From Pumilibacter intestinalis (GTDB taxonomy: Bacteria; Bacillota; Clostridia; Christensenellales; Pumilibacteraceae), in NCBI RefSeq assembly GCF_943193005.1, contig NZ_CALPCH010000001.1:150314-214313 (forward strand): a stretch of 64,000 nt of DNA, written 5' to 3'. The notes below the pieces were generated by a model. That model was given only the letters and a program-made list of their open reading frames with translations, made no database searches and had not been told where the DNA came from. Shown one piece after another: positions 1 through 8,631 of the stretch. A program made the translations under genes and the position numbers. Positions within the stretch are counted from its first letter, which is position 1. Every line of letters begins with the position of its first letter.

Positions 1-2
1 TC

Positions 3-404
3 GAAAAGCACGGCAAACTGCTCTCGGGCAAGGTGTACGACAGAGTAAAGCACGTTGTGAACGAGTGCGAGCGAGTAAGAAAAGCCGCCGTTGCAATGAA
101 GGCGGGCGATATGGTTGCGCTCGGAAAACTGCTCAACGAGTCGCACGCATCGCTTCGCGACCTCTACGAGGTTACGGGCAAAGAGCTCGACGCGCTTGCG
201 GCGGCGGCTCAAAGTCACCCCGCTTGCCTCGGCTCGCGCATGACGGGCGGCGGGTTCGGCGGTTGCACCATATCCATAGTGAAAACGGCTAAAGCGGAAG
301 ATTTCAAAAAGCATACTGCGGAAAAATACAAAGCGGCGACGGGATACAACGCCACTTGCTACGAAACCGAAATAGGCGACGGCATCACCGTTGAAAAATT
401 ATAA
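3..404 (+). CDS. galK: Galactokinase, C-terminal part (cut by window edge)
   Basis: This is the last 133 codons of a galactokinase, which phosphorylates alpha-D-galactose with ATP in the Leloir pathway. The reading frame is open from base 3, so the start lies outside the window. The GHMP-kinase C-terminal motif GSRMTGGGFGGC is present (bases 231-266), preceded by a helical stretch typical of the family. It is followed 14 bases later by galE and then galM, so the three form a galactose operon. Nothing can be said about the N-terminal half or the promoter. Confidence 0.93.
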   Translation, partial: EKHGKLLSGKVYDRVKHVVNECERVRKAAVAMKAGDMVALGKLLNESHASLRDLYEVTGKELDALAAAAQSHPACLGSRMTGGGFGGCTISIVKTAKAEDFKKHTAEKYKAATGYNATCYETEIGDGITVEKL

Positions 405-418
405 CAGGGAGGCAAAAC

Positions 419-1429
419 ATGAAGATACTTGTTACGGGCGGCGCGGGATATATAGGCTCGCATACCTGCGTGGAGCTTTTGGCAAAGGGGCACGAGGTTG
501 TAATAGTAGACAACTTTGTAAACGCATCGCCAAAGAGCGTTGAGAGGGTGCGCAAAATAAGCGGCAAGAACGCGGAATTATACGAGGGCGATATACGCGA
601 CTCCGCGCTTTTGGACGGGATATTCGCCCGCCACAAAATAGACTGGGTAATACACTTTGCCGGCTTGAAAGCGGTGGGCGAGTCGTGCGCCAAACCCGTG
701 GAATATTACGACAACAACATAGGCGGCACGCTCGTACTCTTGCAGGCGATGAGAAAAGCGGGATGCAAGAAAATAGTGTTTTCTTCGAGCGCGACGGTGT
801 ACGGCACGCCCGAGCGTTTGCCGCTCGACGAAACTTGCCGAGTGGGCGGAACTACCAACCCTTACGGGTCGTCTAAGTTCTTCCAAGAGATAATGCTCGA
901 AGACGTGTACAAAGCCGACAACGAGTGGACCGTTGTGCTGTTGCGCTATTTCAATCCCGTAGGGGCGCACGAGAGCGGTCTTATAGGCGAAGACCCCAAA
1001 GGCATACCCAACAATCTCACTCCGTACATAGCGAAAGTGGCTATAGGCGAACTCAAAGAGGTGGGCGTGTTCGGCGACGATTACGACACGCACGACGGCA
1101 CGGGCGTGCGCGACTACATACACGTTGTAGACCTTGCAAAAGGGCACGTTGCGGCGATAGATAAGATTAAGAACAGCGGCGTGCATGTTTACAATCTCGG
1201 TACGGGCGTGGGCTACAGCGTGCTCGACGTGATACACGCGTTCGAAAAAGCGTGCGGGCACAAACTCGCGTATTCCATAAAGCCGCGCAGAGCGGGCGAC
1301 ATAGCGGCGTGCTACGCCGACGCGGCGAAAGCCAAGCGCGAACTCGGTTGGCAAGCCGAACTCGGCATAGACGAAATGTGTTCGTCGCTGTGGAAATGGC
1401 AGAGCAAAAATCCCAACGGCTACAATTGA
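419..1429 (+). CDS. galE: UDP-glucose 4-epimerase
   Basis: This enzyme interconverts UDP-galactose and UDP-glucose with bound NAD+ in the cytosol. At 336 residues it has the usual length. It begins with the Rossmann motif GGAGYIGSH (residues 7-15), has the SSSATVYG strand, and carries the catalytic YxxxK as Y149 and K153, the same numbers as in the E. coli enzyme. The start is fixed by a GGGAGG ribosome site just upstream. It sits 14 bases after galK and 13 before galM, so translation is probably coupled within one operon. It is an extended short-chain dehydrogenase; the galK and galM neighbours favour GalE over other sugar-nucleotide epimerases. Confidence 0.96.
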   Translation: MKILVTGGAGYIGSHTCVELLAKGHEVVIVDNFVNASPKSVERVRKISGKNAELYEGDIRDSALLDGIFARHKIDWVIHFAGLKAVGESCAKPVEYYDNNIGGTLVLLQAMRKAGCKKIVFSSSATVYGTPERLPLDETCRVGGTTNPYGSSKFFQEIMLEDVYKADNEWTVVLLRYFNPVGAHESGLIGEDPKGIPNNLTPYIAKVAIGELKEVGVFGDDYDTHDGTGVRDYIHVVDLAKGHVAAIDKIKNSGVHVYNLGTGVGYSVLDVIHAFEKACGHKLAYSIKPRRAGDIAACYADAAKAKRELGWQAELGIDEMCSSLWKWQSKNPNGYN

Positions 1430-1442
1430 GAGGTGAAGATAT

Positions 1443-2471
1443 ATGAAGATAAAGAAGAGCAAAATAAACGATTACGCGAATATCACGGTTGAAAACGACT
1501 CGGGCATGGAGCTTGCGCTGTGCACGCTCGGCGCGGCGATACGCGATATTAAAGTTCCCGACAAAAACGGCGAGAGCGTTTCGGTTACGCTTTGTCCCGC
1601 AAGCGAGGAAACTTTCCGCGCGAGCTACTACGGCAAAACCATAGGGCGCACGGCGGGCAGAATAAAAAACGCCGCGTTTTCCATAGACGGCAAAACGGCT
1701 ACGCTCGAAAAGAACAACCACGGGCAAGACAATTTGCACGGCGGCAAAACTGGCTTTCATTCCAAAATATTCGATTGCGAAACTTGCGACTGCGGCGAGC
1801 ACGTAGACGTTGTGTTTAAGTGCTTTTCGCCCGACGGCGAGGGCGGATATTTCGGCAACGTGAACGTGACGGTTACGTACCGCGTGTGGAAGAAAGAAAA
1901 CAAGTTCCGCATTTTGTACGACGCAACCTCGGATACCAAAACGCTGTTGAACCTAACCAACCACGTGTACCTCAACATGAGCGGAAACCTGCGCGAAAAG
2001 GCGAGCGAGCACACGCTCTTTATAAACGCGCCCAAAGTGGCAAAGCTCAACGAGCGACTCATAATAGAGGATATAATACCGGTATCGCGCGAAATGGACT
2101 TTACCGCGCCGCACGCCATAGGCGACTACATAGAGAGCGAGGAGGCTCAGCGTTACACTCGCGGCTACGACCACCCGTACTTTTTGGCGGAGAGCGGCAT
2201 GGACAAAACGGCTTGCGCCCTGTATTCGCGGCACAGCAAAATCGCGCTCGAAATGTTTACCACATATCCGTGCGCGGTGTTCTACGCCAACAGTTGCCCG
2301 CATGAGGGAATGGAGCTTGTGGGCGGAAAGCAAGACGAAAAATATCTTGCGGCGTGCCTCGAGTGCGAATATCATCCCGACGGCATACACAACGGCATTG
2401 CCGATTGCGGAATAACCTCGCCCGAAAATCCCTACCACGCCGAGGTTGAATACAGGTTTTCGGTTAGGTAA
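1443..2471 (+). CDS. galM: Aldose 1-epimerase (galactose mutarotase)
   Basis: This mutarotase converts beta- to alpha-galactose, the substrate of galactokinase. The 342-residue protein shows the family landmarks in order: the NNHGQDNLHGG segment near residue 93 with its substrate-binding His, the NLTNHVYLNMSG segment near residue 178 with the catalytic His, and LECEYHPDGIHN near the C-terminus with the catalytic Glu. A GAGGTG ribosome site lies 7 bases before the ATG. It is the last gene of the galKEM operon. Its last 8 bases overlap the 3' end of the convergent MATE gene, leaving no room for a separate terminator. Confidence 0.93.
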   Translation: MKIKKSKINDYANITVENDSGMELALCTLGAAIRDIKVPDKNGESVSVTLCPASEETFRASYYGKTIGRTAGRIKNAAFSIDGKTATLEKNNHGQDNLHGGKTGFHSKIFDCETCDCGEHVDVVFKCFSPDGEGGYFGNVNVTVTYRVWKKENKFRILYDATSDTKTLLNLTNHVYLNMSGNLREKASEHTLFINAPKVAKLNERLIIEDIIPVSREMDFTAPHAIGDYIESEEAQRYTRGYDHPYFLAESGMDKTACALYSRHSKIALEMFTTYPCAVFYANSCPHEGMELVGGKQDEKYLAACLECEYHPDGIHNGIADCGITSPENPYHAEVEYRFSVR

Positions 2472-3954
2472 TTGATTGGGGCGTTTGGTTGGAAAGTTTT
2501 CTCATGTAATATACCGTAGCTATGGCAAGCAGTATTGCGGCGGCGAACCAGGCTACGGCGTCGCCCAAGCCGAGGCAGAAAAAGGAAAGCGACGACGCGC
2601 TCGAATTTATCGGTCCGCCGTTTGCGAGTAGCGGCAGGAAAATGCAAATAACTATGCGTGCTATAAGTTCGGCTATGCCCGCAAGGAAGGGAAACAGCGG
2701 TTTGCCCAGTCCTTGAATTACGTTGCGCAGTACGAGCAATACGCCCAAAACAAACGCAAACGGCAGGGCGGAATATAGGTACGTGTTCCCGAAGCGTATG
2801 GTTTCGGAATTGATTTTGTCGCTTGCCAAAAAGAAATGCTGATACATGCCGTTTACGGATAACAGCAAACCCGCCGTAATCTCAATCGCGCTTATAACGA
2901 GCATGATTAGCATGGTTTGCATAATTCCGCGCCTGATGCGGTCGTGTTTTCCCGCTCCGTTGTTCTGACCCGTAAACGATATCATGGCAGTGCCGAGCGC
3001 GTTGAACGGCGTGAAAAATATGTTGTCGAGCTTGCAAGCCGCGCTGTAACCTATTTGGGCGGGAGTGCCCGCAACCATTGCGCCGTTTGCGGTTTTATCG
3101 AACGATATCACCCCGTTAGACATGGTGAGTATGCCGAACGAGAGCACCGAAAACTGCAAGCCGAGCGGAATGCCCTGCCAAAGGGTGCGGAGCGACGTGC
3201 GCATATCCATTGCCTTAAAGTCGGCGAGTTTTAGTCGCAGTTCTTTGTAGCGCACAAAAGTGAATATAAAGCAGGCTATTGCCGAAAGCAGTTGGGATAT
3301 AACCGTTGCCGCCGCCGCGCCGGCCACGCCCCAGCCGCACGCCATGATAAACACGAGGTCGAGCGCGATATTGAGCGCTGTGGAAATAACGAGGAAAATA
3401 AGCGGAGTTAGGGAGTTTCCGAGCGAGCGGAGAACGCAACAAATGAGATTATAGGCGAACTGTCCTATCATGCCGCCGCAGATAATGGAAATATAGGTAA
3501 AAGCCGCGTTATATACGGCGTTGTTCACCTCGCTTGTGTCGCTCGGAGTAACTCCGAGCAGGGCAAGCAACGGATTTATTGTGAACAAACTTATTACCGT
3601 TACGGCAACCACTATAAAAAAGCTGAGTACGATTTGGGTTGCGAGAGCTTTGCGCACTCCGTCGGAGTCGTTGCGCCCTATGCGGGTGGAAAGTATTACG
3701 CTCATGCCCGCCGTGCAACCGAATGCGAACTGCAAAAAGATAAACGATATGGAGTTTGTGTCGTTTACGCCCGCCACCTCGCTCGCGCTAAGCGTGTAGC
3801 CGCAAATGGCAGCGTCGGCAACCGAGTAAAAGTTTTGCAATAAATACGATAAAAGAATGGGCAGACTGAAACGAACTATAGTCTTCCAAATGGAACCTTG
3901 CGTTAAATCGCGGTTATTCGACCTTTTGCGGTCTTTTTCGATTGATTTCGTCAT
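2464..3954 (-). CDS. MATE family efflux transporter
   Basis: This is a 496-residue polytopic membrane protein of the multidrug and toxin extrusion type. These are antiporters that move cationic drugs or metabolites out of the cell using a Na+ or H+ gradient. It shows about 12 hydrophobic segments in two repeated halves. The first half has a typical start (SIWKTIVRFSLPILLSYLLQ) and the pattern around YSVADAAICG. The substrate cannot be read from sequence. It is transcribed alone from a strong promoter at 3995-3968. It ends inside galM by an 8-base tail-to-tail overlap. A second MATE protein lies at 60185. Confidence 0.9.
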   Translation of the reverse strand: MTKSIEKDRKRSNNRDLTQGSIWKTIVRFSLPILLSYLLQNFYSVADAAICGYTLSASEVAGVNDTNSISFIFLQFAFGCTAGMSVILSTRIGRNDSDGVRKALATQIVLSFFIVVAVTVISLFTINPLLALLGVTPSDTSEVNNAVYNAAFTYISIICGGMIGQFAYNLICCVLRSLGNSLTPLIFLVISTALNIALDLVFIMACGWGVAGAAAATVISQLLSAIACFIFTFVRYKELRLKLADFKAMDMRTSLRTLWQGIPLGLQFSVLSFGILTMSNGVISFDKTANGAMVAGTPAQIGYSAACKLDNIFFTPFNALGTAMISFTGQNNGAGKHDRIRRGIMQTMLIMLVISAIEITAGLLLSVNGMYQHFFLASDKINSETIRFGNTYLYSALPFAFVLGVLLVLRNVIQGLGKPLFPFLAGIAELIARIVICIFLPLLANGGPINSSASSLSFFCLGLGDAVAWFAAAILLAIATVYYMRKLSNQTPQSIT

Positions 3955-3967
3955 AATCTCTTTTGCA

Positions 3968-3995
3968 ATTATACATCAATCGCAGAAAATGTCAA
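3968..3995 (-). promoter_or_regulatory. Sigma-A-type promoter of the MATE gene
   Basis: Read on the minus strand, TTGACA (3995-3990) and TATAAT (3973-3968) are both perfect consensus boxes, 16 bases apart, about 14 bases before the MATE start codon. It diverges from the cysK promoter 44 bases away. Confidence 0.8.
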
Positions 3996-4038
3996 CGATT
4001 TTAACGTGTGTTTGAGCAAATGAATTTATTAAATTTGC

Positions 4039-4067
4039 TTGACATATTGTGTGACGCGAGTTATTAT
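4039..4067 (+). promoter_or_regulatory. Sigma-A-type promoter of cysK
   Basis: TTGACA (4039-4044) and TATTAT (4062-4067) are separated by 17 bases. The expected start of transcription is near 4074, giving a leader of about 40 bases before the cysK ATG. Confidence 0.8.
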
Positions 4068-4076
4068 ATATAAAAT

Positions 4077-4098
4077 CCATACTAAATTAGTAGGAATT
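4077..4098 (+). promoter_or_regulatory. Possible Rrf2-family (CymR-like) operator at cysK
   Basis: A perfect 11-base palindrome, ACTAAATTAGT (4081-4091), lies just downstream of the predicted transcription start and is followed by AGGAATT. The look (ACTAA-N-TTAGT flanked by CC/GG and AT) recalls sites of Rrf2-family cysteine regulators such as CymR in Bacillota. The assignment rests on resemblance and on the target gene only; no regulator gene is in the window. Confidence 0.4.
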
Positions 4099-4114
4099 AA
4101 GGGAGGTATAAGCT

Positions 4115-5041
4115 ATGGCAATTTACAAAAGCGTATCCGAACTTGCGGGCAACACGCCGCTGTTCAAAGCGGAAAGGTACGCCGAATTTTGCGGCGTAAA
4201 AGCGGCGATATTCGCTAAGCTCGAATACTTCAATCCGGCGGGCTCGGTAAAAGACCGCGTTGCCGTTGCAATGATAAACGACGCGGAAAAGAGCGGACGG
4301 CTTAAGTCGGGCGGCACTATAATAGAGCCCACGAGCGGCAATACGGGCATAGGACTTGCGGCGGTGGGAGTGAGCCGCGGCTACAGAGTTATACTCACCA
4401 TGCCCGAAACCATGAGCATTGAGCGGCGCAAACTTATAATGGCTTACGGCGCCGAAATAGTGCTTACCGAGGGCGCAAAGGGAATGAAGGGCGCAATAGC
4501 CAAAGCCGAAGAACTAAACGCGCAAATACAAGGTTCGGTTATTATGGGGCAGTTCGTTAATCCCGCCAATCCCCGTGCGCATTTCGATACCACAGGACCG
4601 GAGATTTGGCGCGATACCGACGGTAAAATAGATATATTCGTTGCGGGCGTGGGTACGGGCGGAACGGTTACGGGCGCGGGAAGGTATCTCAAGAGCAAAA
4701 ACAAGGATATAAAGATAGTTGCGGTAGAGCCCGACGGCTCGCCCGTTTTAAGCAAGGGCGTTGCGGGACCGCACAAATTGCAGGGAATAGGAGCGGGCTT
4801 TGTGCCCGATATACTCGATACTTCGGTTTACGACGAGATACTTGCCGCGAGCGCCGAAAACGCATATGCGGCGGCGCGTTCGTTTGCCAAAACCGAAGGG
4901 ATTTTGGCGGGGATATCTTCGGGCGCGGCTCTTTGGGCGGCGGCGGAATTGGGCAAAAGAAAAGAAAACGCGGGCAAAAACATAGTTGTGCTTTTGCCCG
5001 ACGGCGGCGGAAGATACCTGTCCACCGAACTTTTTGAGTGA
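4115..5041 (+). CDS. cysK: Cysteine synthase A (O-acetylserine sulfhydrylase)
   Basis: This PLP enzyme makes L-cysteine from O-acetylserine and sulfide. At 308 residues it has the usual length. K46 in NPAGSVKDR is the PLP-binding lysine, TSGNTGIG near residue 71 is the substrate loop, and GVGTGGTVTG near residue 175 binds the PLP phosphate. The ATG follows a GGGAGG ribosome site. It is monocistronic with its own promoter and a possible Rrf2-type operator. The stop codon (5039-5041) lies inside the first unit of an 84-base tandem duplication of repeat DNA, so the last codons may have been changed by that insertion. CysM-type use of other sulfur donors cannot be excluded. Confidence 0.95.
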   Translation: MAIYKSVSELAGNTPLFKAERYAEFCGVKAAIFAKLEYFNPAGSVKDRVAVAMINDAEKSGRLKSGGTIIEPTSGNTGIGLAAVGVSRGYRVILTMPETMSIERRKLIMAYGAEIVLTEGAKGMKGAIAKAEELNAQIQGSVIMGQFVNPANPRAHFDTTGPEIWRDTDGKIDIFVAGVGTGGTVTGAGRYLKSKNKDIKIVAVEPDGSPVLSKGVAGPHKLQGIGAGFVPDILDTSVYDEILAASAENAYAAARSFAKTEGILAGISSGAALWAAAELGKRKENAGKNIVVLLPDGGGRYLSTELFE

Positions 5042-5236
5042 ATGCGTTTTCTATAGCATGGGATTGCTTCGTCGTTCTGCGAACTCCTCGCAATGACGTG
5101 AACACCCAAAAAAGTCATTGAGTGAATGCGTTTTCTATAGCATGGGATTGCTTCGTCGTTCTGCGAACTCCTCGCAATGACGTGAACACCCAAAAAGTCA
5201 TTGCGAGCGAACGCAGTGAGCGTGGCAATCTCCTGC
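5034..5236. repeat. Palindromic repeat cluster with an 84-base tandem duplication
   Basis: Two nearly identical units lie head to tail, 5034-5117 (84 bases) and 5118-5200 (one A shorter). Each contains GGGATTGCTTCG and CTCGCAATGACG, the right arm of the genome's dispersed palindrome. A left arm, GTCATTGCGAGCG to GTGGCAATCTC, follows at 5197-5231. The cluster fills the space between the convergent genes cysK and rhaM and could fold and act as a two-way terminator. Confidence 0.8.
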
Positions 5237-5247
5237 TACAGAACTGT

Positions 5248-5565
5248 TCAGTTGAATTCGAATACTTTTTCGAGCAGGGGTTGCGCACCCGTTACGGGGT
5301 CATGCTCCATTACTATTACGTCGCGCATATACTCGTCCCATTCGGCAACCACGGGCGAGTTTTTTTGCACGTTCGCGGCAAATTCTATTCCTTTTTCGCA
5401 CTCGTAGTAGCCGAACAGTTCGTTGCCGCAAGTCCATATGCTGTAATTCACAATGCCCGCCTCTTTGAGCACGTCTTTCATTCTCTGCCAAATTTTATTG
5501 TGCCGAAGAATGTATTCGTCGCGTTTGCCTTCTTTTATCGTTGCTTTCCAAGCGTATTTTTCCAT
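5248..5565 (-). CDS. rhaM: L-rhamnose mutarotase
   Basis: This is a 105-residue protein of the RhaM (DUF718) family, which interconverts the alpha and beta anomers of L-rhamnose. The family pattern is clear: RHNKIWQRM near residue 21 with the catalytic His, then GIVNYSIW, and ELFGYYECE in the middle strand. It starts 10 bases after the stop of the M3 peptidase, so it is the second gene of that transcript. No other rhamnose gene is in the window, so the link to rhamnose use is by family only. Other deoxysugars are possible substrates. Confidence 0.85.
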   Translation of the reverse strand: MEKYAWKATIKEGKRDEYILRHNKIWQRMKDVLKEAGIVNYSIWTCGNELFGYYECEKGIEFAANVQKNSPVVAEWDEYMRDVIVMEHDPVTGAQPLLEKVFEFN

Positions 5566-5575
5566 TTTTTAATCC

Positions 5576-7255
5576 TTAGCCGCCTATGATTTTTACTGCG
5601 TTGGCGGCGATTTCTTTTAACGCGCCGTTTTCAAACGGAGAGCAAAGACCCGCCTCGCTCACGAGCGCGGGGAACTCCTTTTGCGAGCCGTGCTTTACAA
5701 ACCGAGCGTAAGCCTCGAAAGCCGAAGAGTAGTCTTTGCGGCTTGCAAAGTAGAACTGTACGGCAACGCTTTGCGCAAGGCAGTAATCTATATAGTAGAA
5801 CGGGTTTTCGAATATGTGCGCCTGATACTGCCAGCGCGTGCCCTTTTCGAGATAGGGTATGCCGTCAGAGTTAAGCCACGGGTGAAACTCTTTTTCCAAC
5901 CTGTTCCAAAGCGCGTTGCGCTCGGCGGGAGTCATTTCGGGATTTTGATATACGAGCTCTTGGAAATAGTCCACTATAGTGCCGTAGGGGATAAAGTTTA
6001 TCGCGTCGAAAAAGTGATAGTGTTTGTAGTCGTCCGCGCGGTCGCCGAAGAAATCTTTCATGTATTTGTAGCAGAAAAACTCCATGCCCATGGAGTGGGT
6101 TTCGGCGGTTTCCATGCCGAGACTTATATCTTGGTCGTGCTCGAGAACGAAACTCATATACGAGGCGAACGCATGACCCGCCTCGTGGGTGAGCACGTCC
6201 ACGTCGCCGCTCGTGCCGTTGAAATTGGCGAGAATAAACGGTTGCTTAAAGTCGGTGAACTGCTCGCAGTATCCGCCGCCCCATTTGCCCTCGCGGGGGA
6301 ACACGTCGAAAGCCTCGGATTTAAGCATCATATCGAAAAACTCGCCCGTCTCGCCGCTCATATCGTGATACATTTTGTTGGCGGCTTCAAACATTTCTTG
6401 CGCGTTGAGCACCGGCGCGGGGTTGCCGTTTTCAAAGTAAGTATCGTTGTCGTAAAGCATGAATTTGTTTATGCCCAGCTTTTTGCCGAGTTGGGTTTTG
6501 AGTTTCGCCACGGCGGGAACTATATCGGATTTTACGTTTTGGCGGAACGCGCGGAGCATATCGCGGTTGTATGATATGCGCCCCATGAGATTGTCGCCGA
6601 GCTCTACGAAATTTTCGTAACCGAGAGCTTTTGCGGTTGCGGTGCGCACCTTTACCAGCCTGTCGAATATATCGTCGAGCTTGTCGCTTATAGCCTCGAG
6701 CGTTTTGCCGAGCGTTTCATACGCCGCCTTGCGCACATTGCGGTTTGTGTCCGCCATGTATTTGCGGAGCGAGGCAAGGGGAATTTTTTGCCCGTTATAC
6801 TCGTAGAGAGTTTCCGCCATGAGTTTGGAATACTCGGTAACTATCTTGTTTTCTTCCACGCGGAGCGGCACGGTTTTGTCGTTTGTGCACTTCGCGCTCA
6901 GTTCGTATTGCTTTATCACAAGCGGATTTACGAGCTTTGCCGCTTCTTTAATGTGCGCGTTCTCGGTAAACGCGCGTTTGAATTTAACGAATTCGGCATC
7001 CACTTTGGGAAACGTTTCGTCGTAGTAGTCCTTTTCCGCGCAGTAAAACTCGTCGCGGGTGTTGAGCGTAAAGCGGGTGAAAGCGAGATTTGCCATTGTG
7101 GAAAATCTCGATATGGGCTTTAGGCACTCTTCGCGCAGTTTTACGAGTTCTTCGCCGCTTAGCGCGAGTTTTGCTTTTTGCGTGCACTCGTTTATACGCT
7201 TTACAACCTCTTTGCCGTCTACGCGCTCGTAGGGCAGTTCGCTTACTTTTTGCAT
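5576..7255 (-). CDS. M3 family oligoendopeptidase (PepF-like)
   Basis: This is a 559-residue cytosolic zinc metallopeptidase that cuts short peptides. The thermolysin-type motif HEAGH sits near residue 357 (LTHEAGHAFASY), with the third zinc ligand expected in the METAETHSMGMEFF segment about 28 residues on, as in M3 enzymes. The ATG at 7255 was chosen over one 14 codons upstream because AAGGAGAAACACC gives it a well-placed ribosome site. It is transcribed from a strong promoter at 7314-7286 with rhaM behind it. It could complete digestion of peptides brought in by the Opp system at 49665-57125, but that is inference. Confidence 0.92.
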   Translation of the reverse strand: MQKVSELPYERVDGKEVVKRINECTQKAKLALSGEELVKLREECLKPISRFSTMANLAFTRFTLNTRDEFYCAEKDYYDETFPKVDAEFVKFKRAFTENAHIKEAAKLVNPLVIKQYELSAKCTNDKTVPLRVEENKIVTEYSKLMAETLYEYNGQKIPLASLRKYMADTNRNVRKAAYETLGKTLEAISDKLDDIFDRLVKVRTATAKALGYENFVELGDNLMGRISYNRDMLRAFRQNVKSDIVPAVAKLKTQLGKKLGINKFMLYDNDTYFENGNPAPVLNAQEMFEAANKMYHDMSGETGEFFDMMLKSEAFDVFPREGKWGGGYCEQFTDFKQPFILANFNGTSGDVDVLTHEAGHAFASYMSFVLEHDQDISLGMETAETHSMGMEFFCYKYMKDFFGDRADDYKHYHFFDAINFIPYGTIVDYFQELVYQNPEMTPAERNALWNRLEKEFHPWLNSDGIPYLEKGTRWQYQAHIFENPFYYIDYCLAQSVAVQFYFASRKDYSSAFEAYARFVKHGSQKEFPALVSEAGLCSPFENGALKEIAANAVKIIGG

Positions 7256-7285
7256 GGTGTTTCTCCTTGAACGTTTTTCGCATAC

Positions 7286-7314
7286 AGTATACGCCAATTA
7301 CATAAATTAGTCAA
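7286..7314 (-). promoter_or_regulatory. Promoter of the M3 peptidase-rhaM operon
   Basis: On the minus strand TTGACT (7314-7309) and TATACT (7291-7286) are 17 bases apart, about 30 bases before the chosen start codon at 7255. Confidence 0.75.
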
Positions 7315-7333
7315 GCATGCGGCAACCCGTACG

Positions 7334-7620
7334 TGTTCCATGAACGGGATTGCCGCGCTCACTGCGTTCGCTCGCAATGACATTATGGCGGTTATCTTGT
7401 CATTGCGAGGAGGGCGTCGCCCGACGTGGCAATCTCAGCCGAGAGAAAGGAGTAGTAACTTTAAGTGTTCCATGAACGGGATTGCCGCGCTCACTGCGTT
7501 CGATACTCGCTACGCTCGTGGCGTTCGCGCTACGCGCTCGGCTGAGCGCAATGACATTCGGATTCCCCTGTCATTGCGAGGAGGGCGTAGCCCGACGCGG
7601 CAATCCCATACGGGAGAAGG
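7334..7620. repeat. Dispersed palindromic repeat cluster, several copies
   Basis: This fills most of the 400-base gap 7256-7655. Right arms (GGGATTGCCGCGCTCACTGC to CGCAATGACA) occur at about 7347-7382 and 7470-7555. Left arms (TGTCATTGCGAGGAGGGCG to GGCAATC) occur at about 7398-7435 and 7569-7606. The second right arm carries a long inner insert rich in CGCTACGC words, which is a nested hairpin. Short reading frames across the cluster are not coding. Confidence 0.85.
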
Positions 7621-7655
7621 GTATAATATACATACATGTAAAAAATACTATATAT

Positions 7656-8474
7656 ATGAAAAAGACTATATTGCTTTTGGCGGCGGCGTTTATTGCGTGT
7701 TGCGGCTTTACTCCCGCCGACAACGCTTCGCAGTCGCGGAGAGTTCCCGTTATAATGTATCACAGCGTTTGCCGCACCAACGTGGGCGAGTTCGTAATAT
7801 CGCCCGACAGCTTGCGGTCGGATTTTCGGTATCTCAAAGAAAGGGGATATACGGCGGTTTCCATGCGCGATATAATAGAATACTGCGACGGCAAAGGCGA
7901 TTTGCCGCTCAAACCCGTAGTGCTCACGTTCGACGACGGGTTTTACAACAATTTGTATTACGTTGACAAATTAGCCGAGGAGTTCGGCATGAAATTTTCG
8001 GTGAGCGTTGTGGGCGCATATACCCAAAAGGAGAAAGGCGAAACAAAGCGCAGTCCCGTTTATTCGTATTTGAGCGAAGAGGAAATTAGGCAACTGCATA
8101 CGGGCGGCAGAGCGGAACTGTGCAACCACACTTACGATATGCACCGCACGCACCCGCGCAAAGGGGTAAGCCGCAAGGCGGGCGAGAGCGACGAAGATTA
8201 CCGCGCCGCCCTTGTTGCCGACAGCGAAAAGTGCCGCGCCATGCTCGAAAAGGCAATCGGCGACAGGGTGGAGGTGTTTACCTATCCGTTCGGAAGCTAC
8301 GGCAAGGGAACGGCGGAAATTTTCCGCTCGCTCGGATACCGCGCGCTTTTAACCTGCAAAGGCGGCGTGAACGTGTTCTATAAGGGCAGTACGGAGGGGC
8401 TGAATTGCGTGATGCGCTACAACCGTTCGGGCAGAGCGAACACCGAGGCGTTTTTCAAAAAAATAGGGGTGTAG
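7656..8474 (+). CDS. Secreted polysaccharide deacetylase (NodB domain)
   Basis: This is a 272-residue protein that starts with a signal peptide (MKKTILLLAAAFIACC). Cys15-Cys16 could be a lipoprotein site, but F at -3 is unusual. A NodB domain follows: PVIMYHSV (motif 1 region), LTFDDGF with the catalytic Asp pair, ELCNHTYDMHRTHP with the metal-binding His pair, and FTYPFGSYG. Such enzymes remove acetyl groups from peptidoglycan or other surface glycans. No Shine-Dalgarno site precedes the ATG; the 30 bases before it are AT-rich with TATAAT at 7622-7627. The frame extends upstream only into repeat DNA, so that extension was left out. Confidence 0.85.
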   Translation: MKKTILLLAAAFIACCGFTPADNASQSRRVPVIMYHSVCRTNVGEFVISPDSLRSDFRYLKERGYTAVSMRDIIEYCDGKGDLPLKPVVLTFDDGFYNNLYYVDKLAEEFGMKFSVSVVGAYTQKEKGETKRSPVYSYLSEEEIRQLHTGGRAELCNHTYDMHRTHPRKGVSRKAGESDEDYRAALVADSEKCRAMLEKAIGDRVEVFTYPFGSYGKGTAEIFRSLGYRALLTCKGGVNVFYKGSTEGLNCVMRYNRSGRANTEAFFKKIGV

Positions 8475-8540
8475 GGTGAGTGTTAACGCGAAGTCGATAA
8501 AAAAATATCGAAAAAACTCAAAAAAATTTCAAAAAGGGTA

Positions 8541-8569
8541 TTGACAAATTAAGTAATAGGTGATAAAAT
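8541..8569 (+). promoter_or_regulatory. Promoter of the isomerase-ABC importer operon
   Basis: TTGACA (8541-8546) and TAAAAT (8564-8569) are 17 bases apart. Transcription would start near 8576, giving a leader of about 100 bases that contains two perfect hairpins. Confidence 0.75.
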
Positions 8570-8591
8570 ATAGGTAAGATAAAAATCGCCG

Positions 8592-8631
8592 AAAGGGGCA
8601 TGCCCCTTTTCTACATTGTGAAACAATGTAG
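8592..8631 (+). promoter_or_regulatory. Twin hairpins in the importer leader RNA
   Basis: Two perfect inverted repeats stand back to back in the 5' leader: AAAGGGGCATGCCCCTTT (8592-8609) and CTACATTGT-GAA-ACAATGTAG (8611-8631). The first ends in a T run and could work as a weak terminator. No known riboswitch class was recognised. Confidence 0.55.

Noticed and set aside
5034..5231. A CRISPR array
   Set aside because: The two units are directly joined with no spacer of varied sequence, and they belong to the dispersed repeat family.
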